From NCBI RefSeq assembly GCF_008831285.2, contig NC_045138.2, positions 27,747,934 to 27,811,933 on the forward strand: a DNA stretch of 64,000 nt. The letters run 5' to 3'. Below the pieces are notes generated by a model that saw nothing but the letters and a program-made list of their open reading frames with translations, was not told the origin of the DNA and did not search any database. Below are positions 36,813-51,037 of this stretch, piece after piece. Source of the stretch: Nymphaea colorata (lineage: Eukaryota; Streptophyta; Magnoliopsida; Nymphaeales; Nymphaeaceae). The first letter of the stretch is position 1; each line of letters opens with the position of its first letter. The position numbers and the translations under genes were made by a program.

Positions 36813-39800
36813 GAGAGAGATTTCATAAATCACTTGGAGTATTAGCTATGCTAACAAGTGTTATCTGCCATTGACTAAGCCTTAAGCACCAAATGAAGCT
36901 TTTAACTACAATATTGCAAGCAAGCAAATGAAGTGAATTGAAGTCATCATTCAAAAGGCACAAACAACATAACGCAGAACTCATGTTGATATCCAGATAG
37001 CAACTGAAACTTCATATTCACATCCAAATATCCTCTTGAACCACTATTGACCCATGTAATTTATGGTCTGAACGAAGAGTATAAAGTATAATGCTTCAGC
37101 AATTTATATATAAAGTCGTAAATACATTTCCACAGAACCATCAACATAACTCTAGACATCTAGTTTGAGCTTTTACCAAGTGGCACTAGGTGCTTGATTG
37201 ATCAGAAGCAGAGGAAATCAAAGTAGGTGCAGAACAATGAAAATATCATTGAACATTTCTATAGGAAAGGACAGAGAGGGAAAAACAGATGATTAACAAG
37301 CATAGTACAGGTTGCTTGAATACCATGTCCGATCTTTTCCAATTTTGATGCAGCAATTGAGAATGCCTTTTGTATGTGATAAAGCGCCCGTGCCTGTCAA
37401 TTGAGAGAATAAGCACAAAACTGAAGCTCATACTGCAAAGTTTTCACCACCTTGATGATACTTGAAGACCATCAATAGCAAATCAAAGTCATTAGGGACA
37501 AAATGCTAGAAGTTGTGGAATGAATTTCATGGTTAATGAATTTAAGCCTCTTTTGAACAGCTAATATCAAAATATAAGCATCTGAATAATTCAAAGTACT
37601 ATATTAAAAGGAATTACAAAGAGCAACAGAAGACAAGGTTAGTCTATTGTGCTGGATATTTTTGCATATCCCTTCTGCTTGTTCTACCCATTTATCATGA
37701 GAGCCCAAATTTATGACTGAATTTGCAAATACAAGTATTTTCTACTATTCATACCATACAAATCTGGAAATTATAGGTTGAAACTAGAATAATTCAGTCG
37801 GATCACATGCCTGAGTTCCTTCCATTTGCTGGTATTTGCAGTACGCACTGACATTTTTCTTGTAAGATTGTAACTTTCTTGACATGAAATTTTCTTACAT
37901 TAGGGTCCCTGACCATTCAGCCGTTTGCAACAGACTACTTAGCAATGGCAAGCAGACAACAATGAATTTGCTTTCTCCATAGCAAACCATGTATTTCAAG
38001 GGCTAAGTTGTTAGAGTCAGATAAAGGTTGTTGAAGGCCCCCAACAGACTAGTCAGTTGTACACACACACCAAACCCCGCCCCCCCCCCACAAGCAGAAC
38101 ACAATGACTAGGTTGACTATTTAATACTGTGACCAACTAGTCACCACTTTGACAACATAAGTCAATTTACAAGCGACTTGACTGACCAGTCGGTCGCTAG
38201 TTGGGATTTCAGTTATATTGCAGGATCTCACTAAAGAAGAAAAGACTAAAAGAACATGAAAAACTCATACTCAGTCATATGTTTGCTTTAAATAGTAAAT
38301 CATATTTGACAGTTTGGTGCTCTGCAAGCAGCTAATTCTTACATGGACACACACATAAATAAATGCATATACCTGCACCTTCATATACATGCCTGTATAC
38401 CTTCATGCACAGCAACAATAATCCTATTACACATATTTAGGAGTCGACTGTTATCCCATTTCACAAATAAAAGTGCCTGTATATCTTCATGCACAGCAAC
38501 ACTAATCTCATTACACACATTTAGGAGTTTGACTGCTTTCACACTTCACAAATAAATGATACTTGACTGCATCCTACTTGTGACATGGTAAGACAAGCTA
38601 AAGCTAAATATGTCACCATCTTAGCATTTTATATGATACTACAACAGATCGAATCTGAAGCTCCATAAGGTGCACAATTCTCCATCTATCACACAGGGAA
38701 TCAATTCAAAAAATACATTAGACATATTCTATTGGCCACTAAAATCATTTTAGCATTTTGTGAATCATGGATTCAGGCTTCATCTGAGACCCCATTGTAA
38801 TTGAGCATGAGGTTATGGCCATTTAATCAAATGTGCTTGGTTTCTTCAATTAGAACTTATTGTTGTTTTGATCTTTCAGAATAGGACAGTTGCAATTTTG
38901 GCAGCCCAAGATAAGTGTAAAATATTCATCAGATAACAAGTAAAGCAAGATGAACTCTATGAAGTTCCAGACATCGAACTGGTAATAAAAAAAACGAGGA
39001 ACAATATTTTCAAAAAGCAAGGAATTTGGGACCAGAGATATCATTTTTAGAGGAACAGTTATCTTACACAACCATTGAAATGGAAAAGAAGAAGATGCCA
39101 GAAAAAAAAAAACCATGCAAAAGTATATTACATACAATCCGCGAAGAAAAGACGTTACAAAGCTGTGGTGCTTGGTATATTGAACCGTCTAGGATGTAGT
39201 AACTGAGCATCGGGGTGACTTTCTCAGGGCTATCTCTCTTCTGCTTTCGGATGACAAAGAGATGGGGTTCCAAAACTTCACTCAACACGTACTCCGTGCC
39301 AGTCATATTTCTATTCAAGGAACAAAAAAAAAACACTGTTAAAGAAACCATAGTTAAAATTCAACAAGGACAATCCCCACAAAAAAAAAAAAAAATCCCC
39401 TGAATCAACATAAACTGCGAATGGAGTTACGTTGCTTTCAGAAGCAAAACGGAGAGTTCCTGCCATGTGAATCATAAGTTTCAAGGTGCAACTTCCTCGA
39501 ATAAGAACGGAAAGAAAAAGAAAAAAAAAAAAACTATTTCGCGAACTTCCATAAAGACGTATTTAATGGATTTACAAGAGAAAGGGGATGGCAACAAAGA
39601 AACCAGGAGATCAAACAGGCACTAATTTCTGAATTGGATCGAAGTAGATCAATGCAGATAAAGGAAAAGATAATAAAACTCGCTGCCACTATTTTCGCTA
39701 CAAAAGCAAAAGAAACGACAGAACTAAATCAATCGCAAAATACTCTCAGGGAGGGAAATAAAAAAAAAAGGGAAACAGATCCAATTCCAACAATTTGGAG

Positions 39801-40206
39801 AAAAAAGGGCAGGAAAGCCCAATTTTTTATCAATCTCAACTCCTTACGCTGGTCACCCAATCACAGTAAAACCGGTCCAGAGGAAGTATAGAAAGGGAGG
39901 AAGAGGGATGGGCGGCAGGGTGTGAAGGGGAGGAGTTAGCGGTACTGACGTAAGCTGGGAAAGGTCCAGCGGGTGGATGGACCGCATGCGTAGTTGTTCG
40001 TTGTTGCAGGACCAGTCATAGAAGGGGGAGAGGGCGAAGTAGTCGAAGACGAGGTTGCGGTCAAGAGGGAAAGTGTTGAGCCACAGCTGGTCCCTGAAGC
40101 AGATCCCCGTCATGTCAGTCCCGGGAGGTGGTGGCGCCGTCGGTGGTGCTCCTTCAACCCCCATCCCAACACCAACGTTCGGTGGGGGAAGGGGTGTTCC
40201 CGCCAT
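35876..40206 (-). CDS. MED6: Mediator of RNA polymerase II transcription subunit 6
   Basis: Head-module subunit of Mediator, which links transcription factors to RNA polymerase II in the nucleus. Exons (minus): 40206-39950, 39310-39136, 37393-37324, 36352-36240, 36040-35876. Phases close to 259 residues, near the plant norm. After a Pro-rich start, exon 1 reads [20 protein letters not shown] and [20 protein letters not shown]. Exon 2 reads [20 protein letters not shown] then [20 protein letters not shown]. Exon 3 gives [20 protein letters not shown], exon 4 [16 protein letters not shown], and exon 5 the typical [14 protein letters not shown] tail ending PSKRPRLEK. An in-frame ATG at 40233 would add nine residues; 40206 was chosen because MAGTPLPPP resembles family starts. 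Intron 2 is long (1742 bases) and contains an 84-bp tandem duplication. Confidence 0.95.
36047..36071. repeat. (AC)n tract at the MED6 exon 5 acceptor
   Basis: Read on the coding strand, the intron ends in a GT repeat followed by ATGCAG, so a TG run replaces a normal pyrimidine tract. Confidence 0.9.
36766..36820. repeat. (CA)n(GA)n microsatellite, MED6 intron 3
   Basis: About eight CA units run into an interrupted GA run. Confidence 0.93.
38390..38557. repeat. 84-bp tandem duplication in MED6 intron 2
   Basis: Two head-to-tail units start TGCCTGTATA at 38390 and 38474, share CTTCATGCACAGCAACA and ATTTAGGAGT, and end CACAAATAAA. They have diverged by roughly one base in eight. Confidence 0.85.
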
Positions 40207-40311
40207 CTCTCTCTCAGGCTCTTCTCCCTTCACCTGCGTGAGGAATTTTGGGTTTCAGGTGCCCTGCACCCCATGCCAGGTACGGGGTAGATATCCGAAC
40301 ACCTATGGGAC

Positions 40312-40570
40312 GTTTGGTTACTCGGATTTGAAATCCATGAACATGTGGCAAGATTGTTGCTAAAACCTACGATTCATCAAATTAAAGGACATGGGTTAGA
40401 CATAAGATCTACGCTTAAGATTGTTATTTTATATTTTTATACTAAAAAATCGAATTTAAGATCCTATGAATGGATATCAAATCCAAAACTACGAAATGTC
40501 TCGTTAAAATCTATTAGTTAAAATCTATTAGTCAATCTAGCAAACAAAAGATATCTAATTGTCGATTTAT
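40312..40570. repeat. MITE-like dispersed repeat, copy 2
   Basis: Opens ACGTTTGGTTACTCGGATTT and ends near AGCAAACAAAAG, a weak inverted match, and shares ATTTAAGATCCT-like motifs with the copies at 12340 and 49494. Borders uncertain. Confidence 0.3.
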
Positions 40571-43500
40571 TGGACTAAAATTTTATTTTTTGACATCTCA
40601 CCTTGAGTGTGGTATAAACTGGTGGGGATTAATCTAGGCATTACCAGTTCTCATGGACATTTCTCCCATCCGTCTAAAAGTAGTCTTGGACCCGAAAAGT
40701 ATTAGAAAAGTGGGATGCTTTATTTGTGGGCATGTGGGTTGTAATTCTCTCGCTCTCCTTCTCACCTGGACATCCTAGATGGGGCTTAAGCTCAGTTTTA
40801 GGTAATGTTGTCTAAACTTAAACTGATTACATAAGTACAATTGAGTTATCTCTGACCGAAGTACTCTGGTCCCCTTGCCTGAGACAGGAGGATAAAAAGG
40901 TTGTTTGATTCTCATTCCTGCTGAAACGACTGGAGAATGGGGAGCCATTCTTGGCCTGAACTTTCTGCCTGCCGAAGTTTGTGTTCGCTTTTAAAGTATG
41001 TGGAACACCTTCATTTTGCATTGGGAGTGTGTTTATAGCCATTTCGCTAACAACAGAATGGTTAGATTCAGACCTTCGAGTTCATACCTTTCATATTTCT
41101 CTGTTTTATGAGTATGTTTTCATTGTTGATTTCCTGCAACTGGAGCTGCTACCATGATCACGATGCAGGGCGGATCCCGAAGATCGAGGTTAAGGGCACT
41201 AGATACAAAGGTTTAAATTTTTAAGGAGTATCAATATATAAATGAAAAAATTTGCTCAGAAATATCAATATAAAAAGAAGAAGATTGGGCTCCGTGTGAA
41301 CAATGGCCCAAACATGACCCACACCTGGCTCCGCCCATGTCGCCATGCCCTTCCATGGAACCATCGTGACCCTTTTTTTGTTTTCAAATCATGGGAAACG
41401 CGGGGATCTTGCACGAGTGCGTGGACTCATCGACTGGTAGGACGATGGCAAGGACTCATTTCGATTATCAGATTCCACCAGCCAGTGCTTAGAAAAAGGA
41501 AATTGTGTTCTAAGCATCTATCCAGAAATTAGAAGTCACAGTTAAAAAAAAAAGTTTCAAAGGAAAAAAAAAAGTTTCAAAAGACGTAGCATAGCAAGTC
41601 GGGTAGGCAAGTGCATGGAAAGTGGTAAGTGGGAGTTTTCTCTTGATGTTGTCGTTGTAAACCATGCTGGTTGGAGATCATTACCAGAGCATTACTACTG
41701 AATGGGAGCACCCATTAAGTAATCTTCTCCTTGGTACATAACAAGTTATTGTCAACCTAAAGGCGCAAAAAATTCTTGACCATTGGATGTTACAGTCGAA
41801 ACCTTTGCATATTATGCACCTCACTATAAATCCTGAGTGAATCAGCAAGAAGATAAAATAAATGAAAACATACTGAGTCTCCGTGTTAGGTGCCTGGTAC
41901 AGGCAACAAAGATACCAATTTTAATTCAATAAGGAAAATTATAAGATATGAACCTTCCAAATTCAAGCACTGCAACTTTTCAGCGATGAAAGTGATATTG
42001 GAATCAACAAAAGGAGAAACGAGGCCTTCAAATCCGTGGCCAGTGTGAAACTTTCTCTATAACAAGCAGTTGATGCTTTCTATTATGTGTTAGGATTGGG
42101 CAAATGCAACATCGTCTTCCTTCATTCCACCAGCGAAGGGCTCTTCCCCGCACAGATGAAGCTTCATTCTAAAGGGTTGTTCCATACACTGATAAAGCTT
42201 CATGTCGTGAGAAACAGACTGAGTAGATATTCGCTGGTCCTTACCTTTGAGCTGTATTAGAGGGGAACTTTGTAGCATCTGCAAATCCCATTTCTGAAGA
42301 TTTTACCACGACAGTGATTCAATCCATTGTAGCGAAGATTAGACATCCCACCTCAAAAAAAATATACTAACATCAATTAGATCACGCCTTGATCAAAATC
42401 AATGCTGCCAAGAGTTGAGAAACAAAAATTTTACAGATTTTGGATTGTTAACTCTGCCTGATCGAAAGGTGATACCAATCTCATTAAACTCTGGAATACT
42501 TGGATTAATGGGTGTTCAATTTTGAACAATGGGCAACACAGCAAAGCTAGGTGCTTCCTTGACAAATATTCAGACCCAGGCGTAACTTTTTGTACCCAAA
42601 ATTCTATTTGTAACTCACAGAAAAGTTATCCCACAAGATATCCTATTTTCAAAAGCACATACATTATTTTTATAGGGAGCTAATGACTTCGAGCAAAAGA
42701 ACAAAATGATGATTTAAATAGGAAAGAAATGCATGTGTGATCATGCGGGACAGTTTGGAGGCGTAGATAATTGAAAAAGTTGGCCATGGAAGTACTTACC
42801 TACGTGGTCATGCCAAAATTTAGGAGACAAATTTCCAAAGTTCTAATGTTTATATTTGTCTGTTACACCTGAATTCCAAGATTCACATTTCAAATGGGAA
42901 CCTTAAGCTCTTGTGGTCCTTTAAACAGTCACGGGTGCACGATTCAAATACGCAAGGTATTGCAGGAATAATAATGTGAATCACTTACAGGTGGGGAGCC
43001 CATAACATATTTCAAATGTGCAGTAGATTTCAGATTGCAGTGGTCGTAAGACCTTTCTCAAAATTCTTGAACGTCGTGAATGATGCACACACATTCTTTC
43101 TCTATATCATTGGACAAAGATTAAAGATTTGCAATGATCGAAATAATCAAAATGATGAATATGCATGCATGCATAATTTTCATTTTCAGAGTAGAGGGAA
43201 TCGGGAACTCTCAATCACTTTGTTGCTCGACCTGTGAGAAATTAGGACTACTTCCGCATGGCAGGATCTAACTTGGATCGTTTAAATGAAGTTCTAGATC
43301 CAGTTTAAATATGAGATACCAGAGCACTGGGGGAAGGGAAAGATTGACAGATTAGCATTCATTCCAAAACAGAAAAGATAACAGCAAGAATCAAAACAGG
43401 TCCCAGAATCCTTGGTCAAAATATGAGCTGAATTATATAATAAAGATGGTATGATTTCACGCCGTTTTTCTATTAGGTTTTATAAAAAACATTTTTCAAC

Positions 43501-44648
43501 CATGAACAAAACTGCCGAAGATTCAATTTCTCCAAGTTTTTCCGCCACTGGATTGAATCGGTTTACTTCCGATTCAATTTGAATCGGGCCATGCCGGCCG
43601 ATTCTGATCAAAAGAGAAAACGTTGGGAGGTCATCCCCTTGGTGAGATGATTTACATCATCCAGAATGTGAGCTCATGATCTCCTTTTACGTCTTTATGC
43701 TCTTGATTTAAGCACTTGGTTTTACTATGAACATTTTACAGAACTGAAGTCAAGTTCCATGTCTGCTACCATCTGCTTGGACCTTTTCCTCCAAAACATG
43801 GTGGCACAAGCTCGCTTAGGTATTTCACTTTGGGAAGCGGGACCTTGACTTAAGTGTTCTTTGTTTCAACCAATTCAAAAAAGACTTATAAAAGGTTTTT
43901 TCCATTTTCAATTAATGCATATTTTTCATTTAATTTATCAAAAATAGTTTTTAACATATTTTTTCTGCATGTTCACAACCCACTCAAGCAGATTTGCCAG
44001 ATCAGCAGCTTCACAACAATGAAAGAAAGAGACAACAAAAATAAGATCGCCATGCTTAATTTTAGAATCCTATAGAACCAGTTGGGAACTGTGACATTAT
44101 GGCACTATCTCATGTATTTAATTTAAAAATTGATTAGATTCATTGGATACTTTCAAGTAGAAACATAGGGTTACTGTTCCCAAACAGCGCATATGAGATC
44201 CGTTGACAATGGAAATAGTAACAAACTGTTGCATATAACAACGACCCCTACAAACCCTAATCCACAATGCCTTCAATCTTCATTTCATCTTGGAACTGCA
44301 GTCAGCTAAGAACTAGTCGATCCTTTTTTCCCTCTTTGTGCATCATAATTTCCACTCACCAAATTTTCACATTAAAAAAAAAAAATAAAGCAAAAAACGA
44401 AAGGTCTAGATTTTAAGAAGTCATATGAGGGTTTAGTTGGGAGTCATTTTCTCGAGATTTAACACTGTGCGTCCCCATTTATTCACTTGCTTGTCGTTTT
44501 TCTCCCCATTTCTTTCTGAATTCATGAAGTGACATTGGAACTTATCTAAAACCCTAATCACTGATCAATAATGCATCTACGAACTGTCTAATTGATAAAT
44601 GATGTGCAAAATGTTGCCAAGCTAAAGGACAAAGACTGGTCCATTCGC

Positions 44649-44672
44649 ATATATATATATATATATATATAA
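44649..44672. repeat. (AT)n microsatellite
   Basis: Twelve AT units. A similar TA run lies at 44884-44905. Confidence 0.93.
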
Positions 44673-46907
44673 TGGTGACTCTAAAACTAATGGATACCTA
44701 AAGCACCAAAGCTAGTTTGTCTCATTCATTCGATAAACAGTTAAAAGACAAACAAGAAGAAAAAAGTGGTAGGTATTTTTTGTTATACACTTGCAGTTCA
44801 CACATTTTTCTCTTTTTTTTTTCCTCAATCGTTCATCAAATAGATCAAACGGTATATGTTTGGTGTCCGTTGATGTCAATTAGTTATATATATATATATA
44901 TATATGTTTGGCGTCGGGGTCTGTAGGTGCTTAGATATATATACACACACCTGGTTTGGCTTTTGGGTAGGGAAGCAAACAAGTCGGATTTAACTAAACT
45001 AAGCACCTACAGATCGGATAAATGGACCTTGTACAACTAAATAGAGAAAAAGCAGACTAACGATAATATATAGATCGATTGGTTTGCCTCTCCAATTTTG
45101 GACATATCATTCAAATCAAAAGGCAACAGACGCCTAGTTTTCCGTTTTATAGAGGAAGAATTGTGAGCACTGTCCGTTTCGTGGAGGAGAAAATGACCTC
45201 CGGAAAAGACTTCAAAAGCCTCACTGTGAATCAGTAATCGAGTACGATTTGCATTGACAAGAAATTAAAAATATGTTTCTTCAAGACATATTGCGTCTCG
45301 CACAGGCGATAAGGTTTCGTTTTTTTTCAGTTGCAACTGGCAGCATTTCCAATGGCTTCATATGACCTGAATTTTCAACCGTCCAGTAGTTCGAGAAGAG
45401 CTAAATCAAACAAGACCAGAAACCACGGATTCTGCTCTGATCGTTAATTATAAAACAATCAGAAACGGGAAAGATAATAGTATTTTCACACACAGTTTAC
45501 AAATATAGCTAGCTTGCTGGTTTTAGTTTTTCTTGAGAAGCTTTAAAAATGTAAAAAAAAAAGTGTGAAAATAAAAGATACAGTAATAGAAAATGCAAAA
45601 AAAAAAAGCAACAAACGTGCCATTATAGACCTTTTTTGGAATTTTTTTTTCATTTTGTCGTTTTTTCAAAATGACGGGACTTTTTATAGTTTTATAGGAC
45701 TGACTTATTTTTGAAGCATTAGACAGATTTTTTTTTTTGAAAAAAATGATTTTCCGTTGCTTTCACCAAAATCAACTGTCGGGGAGGTTCCTTTTTTGAT
45801 CTAAACATAATTCAATGTATCTTTTTTATTTTATTTTATTTTATGTATCAAAACAGTGTTGTACTAATCGCTGACTATATGTATGTATATATAAAATTGC
45901 ATTTGGTTTGAGAATGTGGAATGGGTAGTATTGTCGGTGCGCTTCCAACTGCATGAATTAATGAAACTTTACACATGAATGGCCCATTAACCATGAAATC
46001 AGAAGCGAACATCCTTTTTCTTGGGGGCACAAGGAAGGTGGAGAACATATTAACCAAATGTATTATAGCATTTCATGATGAATCTGTTACGAGTACACTG
46101 TTCCTTTGGCCGTCTCCCTCAAAATAATTGTATTATCAAAACTTTTTTCGTCTCAATTCTCGACCTTTTACTCCCCTTCGTTGAGTTGAGTCCCATATAA
46201 AAAAGATATTGGCTTTCTTTGAGGCATTTGACAATTGAAAAGCAAAATCAAGTCTGTCATTTAGATGGCCAATTCATGGTGCCATTTTAGAACTATTATA
46301 TTTTTGCAAATAACTTAACAGTTTTCGTTCTTAGAATATGTTTATATTTACATATTTAGGTTTTTTTTTTTCAACAAACGAATTTTTAATAAGTTTTGCC
46401 AGTTCACAGCCATTTCAGCTCAAATGATACACATAGCGTGCGGTGCTGGGGATGAAATGACAAAAATACCCTTGACTGTAAATGATGAAGACCCTGTTAG
46501 AGCATAATGAAATCGAAAAAAATGAAAATGAAAAGGCAGAACACAGGTTGCTTTGTTGGCGGCTTAGCAGTGGAGCCAGAAAATTTTGTGGAGGGACACT
46601 GATTCACAAAGTTTTTATATGTGAAAGGGCACTCACATATATAATAGAATAAATATTTGAATACCTTAATGTAAAAAACAAAATAAAATTGATGTGCGGG
46701 TGTGGGCAATTGCCCACACCAACCTACATGTGGTTAACAAAAGTCAAGTGTGCTTGTATTATTCCATCAAAATGTTTGCATGGTTTTGTTAAATTTCCAT
46801 AAAAAATTTTGAATAGTGAGATTTTGGTCTGTTAAATAAGTTATATAGAAACTAATTTGTTTTTATCGGCTAACCAAAAGCCTCATATTACAGATAAACA
46901 TATTTAA

Positions 46908-47192
46908 GGCTCATTTGGCAACTGGAACAATTTGTCACTATTTCATGAACTTGTCCTAATAATTGGAGCGGAATTATAAAACTTTTTTTAACATGTTCCA
47001 TGAATTTACCTCAATTTTGAAGCTATACTAATAGAAAAGTTACATACTGTTGTTTGCCAAATAAACCTCAACGGGTAGTTTAATCTACTTCAAAAAATGA
47101 CATAGATTCATAAAACACTGTAACAAGTATAACATGAATCTGTCCTTTTTTTTTTTTTTGTGTATTCATGAAATTGTTGCCAAACAGCCCCT
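46908..47192. mobile_element. Candidate Tourist/PIF-Harbinger-like MITE
   Basis: 285-bp segment bounded by TAA at 46905-46907 and 47193-47195. The left end GGCTCATTTGGCAAC pairs with the right end GTTGCCAAACAGCC with a small mismatch, and the inner ATTG/CAAT bases extend the match. GGGCTGTTTGGC-like ends with a 3-bp TAA duplication are typical of this superfamily. Non-coding. Confidence 0.55.
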
Positions 47193-49493
47193 TAAAGATA
47201 TCCACATAAAGATTTTGTGATCAGCCCAGCACCTAAACTTTCTCTATTGGTAAATTAAAAAGATCTATAAATTCATCTTTCTCATGTCATTTGCTAGTTT
47301 ATTGAAAATAATGGTAGCTTGGCCTTGAGAAGAGGACATATGAGGGTATACCTAATTTTGTGAATACGCTTAGCTTTGTCCTGCCTAACTTTCTAGCATC
47401 AATTAACAAGATCACTTAGATACGAATAGAAAAAGGGTCGCCAAGCAGACACATTTAAATATGTGCTGATACTATTGACTATGGTCAAGGAGGCTAATAC
47501 AAACTAATGGATATAGAAAATACTTTACCTCATGCATTTTTCTAACAATATAAATACTTGGGTCTGTTTTTTATTATTGCCTGAACTTTAGATGTGTTTC
47601 TGAAAAATCTTTTATATTTATTCTAACTTGGCACCTCTCATTATTGTGAGTTAGAGGTATTACTTTGAGACACCAAAGCAGTTCTAGACCCTGGAATGAT
47701 GGACATGGACGAAAAAATCACTCGAATGGTAAGATTTCTAGAACAGAAGTATTCCATGAAATACAAATCAAACAGTGGTCCGTGATTAAAAACAAATTCG
47801 ATCGCTTGATTCAATGTCAAAAGCACCATAATTTACAATCAAACACCTTTAAAATGAGCAAAAGAGAAACCACCAGAGCTTTAGTTCGGCCCCTGGTTTC
47901 GGGCACATCTTTGTCCGTGCTTCAATGATGTTCCTTCATAACCAATGGCGAGAAGCAGCGGGACGGCCTATCGAATTGGCATCGAAGGGACGGAAATAAA
48001 CACACGGTTTTACTCATGAAACCACTGGTTTTTATATTTGATGCTCTCACCTTTTGCATCAATCGAGCATAAAATTCCAATGAGAAATGGAAGTAGTGGT
48101 CAGTGATGAACGATAAAGGTCTCCAACAAGTACCATCATCATGTGAATTGAGAAAAAAGATAAACCTGACCTTGACTTTGGTGAAAAGGACTCGCCTTCC
48201 TCTTCAATGTTTTACAAGTTTTGTGAACATAATTGGAAGATGACATAGAAAAATACGTGGGTTTTCTCTTTTTTTTTTTAATTAAGAAATAGAAATTTGA
48301 AAAACAAATATAGAATGCGTTAAATAATAAAAGTAAGGTGAAAAATAGAAAAAAAAGAAGAAGGAAAGTCGACTATGAAGCTAAGATAAATCAACGGAGA
48401 AGCGAGTTTTCATCTGGAGTGAAACAAGCTTCCTATAAGATGAGAAAAGTGTTTGATCTCCAACCTCTCCGTTCTGAAAGAGGCGTCAGGCTTCATATTC
48501 TAGAAAAGTGCTCGAAAAAGCAAAAGTGAATTTTACCACCAAGTAAAAGTTTATGGCGACCTGGCTTCTTAGTTGTTACCGTTTACTATTGTTGATAAAA
48601 AAGGAGTATTGCTAAATGAGCTCCTTCTTATGGTTGTATTAAAAACGGTGACTCATCGTGTCGGATTTTGCAGAATAGCGCCCATCCGGTTTGTTAATCC
48701 TCCTATTACAGTTAGTGTCTAACAGCTAGCTGGGGAAAATGATCTTTATGTTTATCCGCAGAGACAAACTTATTGGGAAAAAAAATTGGAAAAAATGACT
48801 TACTCTAGTTAGGGGAGCCAGCAGGGCCTTAATCCCCGTTTGAGATTTTAAAACTTTAAAAATTTATATGTAAATTTTAAAAAATCTTAAGTTAACATAT
48901 ACAAAAAATTTAAAAATTTTTATTTCGGCCTTTGTTAAAATTTTGAAATTATAGTTTGACTCCTCCACCTGGTAACTCTAATCATTATACACCTCAGATC
49001 ATGTGTCTTATGGACAAACTTGCATGAATCCAAGAAAACGCGGATTTTCTTCCAGAAAAACCTGTTACTAATGGATATGGTTGATTGTTTCTCATTTTAC
49101 ATGGAAAAAGTGTTATTATTTACCTGAAAATATGGCATTATGTTCTAGAGGCACATGTTTCTAGAACACATAATTTAAAAATAATACATTCGCTTTGTAG
49201 AAAATATGATGTGTTTATGCATGTCGTCTTTAGGTTGAACAACGAAACGCTGTCAAAATCATACCATGTTTCTTAAAACAAAAATATAGTGTTTTTGTAA
49301 CATAAGAACGTAATGTTTTCATATTGTAAAAGATGCTCCACGATAACATTTTTTACTCGTTAGTAAGAAAGATGCACATATGAGCATGAGATTGAATTTA
49401 TTTTATTCGCAGTTCATTAAGAGAACGCATGGAGCATGTGCGCATGCGACATTTTCAAAATTTCTTCATCCACATAAGTAAACAATTTGGAGG

Positions 49494-49690
49494 CGTTTGA
49501 TAGTCTCGGATTCGATATCTCAAGTGATTTGAGATAATTGAGAATCTCATATCCACGGATTTAAATGAAGGTCAGGGTCTCCCTCTTATCCAACAACAAC
49601 TCTGAGGTTTTGGCTGTAAGTTGAGGATCTCAAATCCGCTTTTTTACGTAGCGGCAAAATCTAATCTAGTGTTTGTTTACATTATAGGTC
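49494..49690. repeat. MITE-like dispersed repeat, copy 3
   Basis: GGCGTTTGATAGTCTCGG at the start, GGATTTAAAT, AAGGTCAGGG and GTTGAGGATCT inside, and TGTTTGTTTAC at the end parallel the segment at 12340-12560. Confidence 0.35.
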
Positions 49691-51016
49691 CCATATATAT
49701 AAACAGGATCTTCGATCAGCTTTGATTCTCAAAGACAAATTTTTTCAGTAGTATCTACTAGCTAACGACTTTAAACCTATCACTGAAAGGAGTCGAGGGA
49801 AGGGCGGAGGCTTCGGCTCTCAACTAGTCGGTAGAATGAAATATTTCTTTCTATTATTCACACGAAAGACTTTAAAACCTATCGTTTTGTTGTCTAAAAT
49901 TTTCCTTACTCAGGGCTCACCTCAATTAGCAAAACAAGATAAGCATTAATACCACGATTTTGCAAAAATTTTGAAGAACGCAAGTAAAAATTTTGGAAAA
50001 GTAGGACAGTTCGGCCATAATAATACGTGGTAAAAACAACTGCACAAACAAAAATGAGACGTAGCATGATGGAGGTTTTATCTTATCTTAATTCAACTAA
50101 TATTTTCTCTATATAAAATCAAAACTTCTTCCGAAAGCTGACAAAAAAGTTCATAGCGCCACAAGTCAATCTTGTGGAGGCCCCTTAATGTTGTTGCTAA
50201 TAATAAGCTAAGTTCTTTGAATTTTCCATGAGGGCAGAAAACTCGCATAACAGGCCAAATAGATGAAGATACACTTGGACGGACAATCCTCGAGTGTCAC
50301 AAATCAATGGAACACATATCAACTCATCGTAATCTTAACGTAACATGGAAAATTGATTAATTAGGTGATCATATCCATGCATGGAAAGATATGCTATTGT
50401 TCTCATTCGAGAAAAAGATATGCTACTACTGTTAGGCACCCTAAGGATTTCGTATCACTTTTCTTAGCGTTTCTTTTGACTTCATTCAATATTTTTGAGC
50501 AATCGAAATGTTTAATTTGGTCGCCCTACTGTGATTGACAAATTCAATCACAGCGGCTTTGAATTTAGTAAGCTTCCTATAGTTATGCACTTTAAAGCAG
50601 TCTCATTCGAAAAATATTTGTATATGCAAACATTTGATTTTTCACTTGAACCTAAAATAACTAATGAAGAAGTGTCTTGTGTCTTGAATTGTAGACAAAC
50701 CAAGATTTTATAATCTATATCAATATAAACTGTTGGGGAGTCAAAGGGCCGCCCTTCTCCCCACCTCACAAAAATAAAACTTTGGACAAGAAATTTACAT
50801 GTAAATGTTCTGACAGTTTCTAGCTTGGCTCCTATAAAATTTGTTGAGAAAATGAATGGGCTCTGTGAAAAAAATTCAAAGGTTTTATTTGATCGATTTC
50901 TTACAATGTTGAGAACATTGCTTGGTTTACTCATTTCATTTTTTCTGTTCAAACAAGTTTTACTTTTTAAAAGTTTGTTCTCCTCTCTTGTTAAGGGGAG
51001 GAGCCGAGTAAAGGGC

Positions 51017-51037
51017 CACACACACACACACACACAG

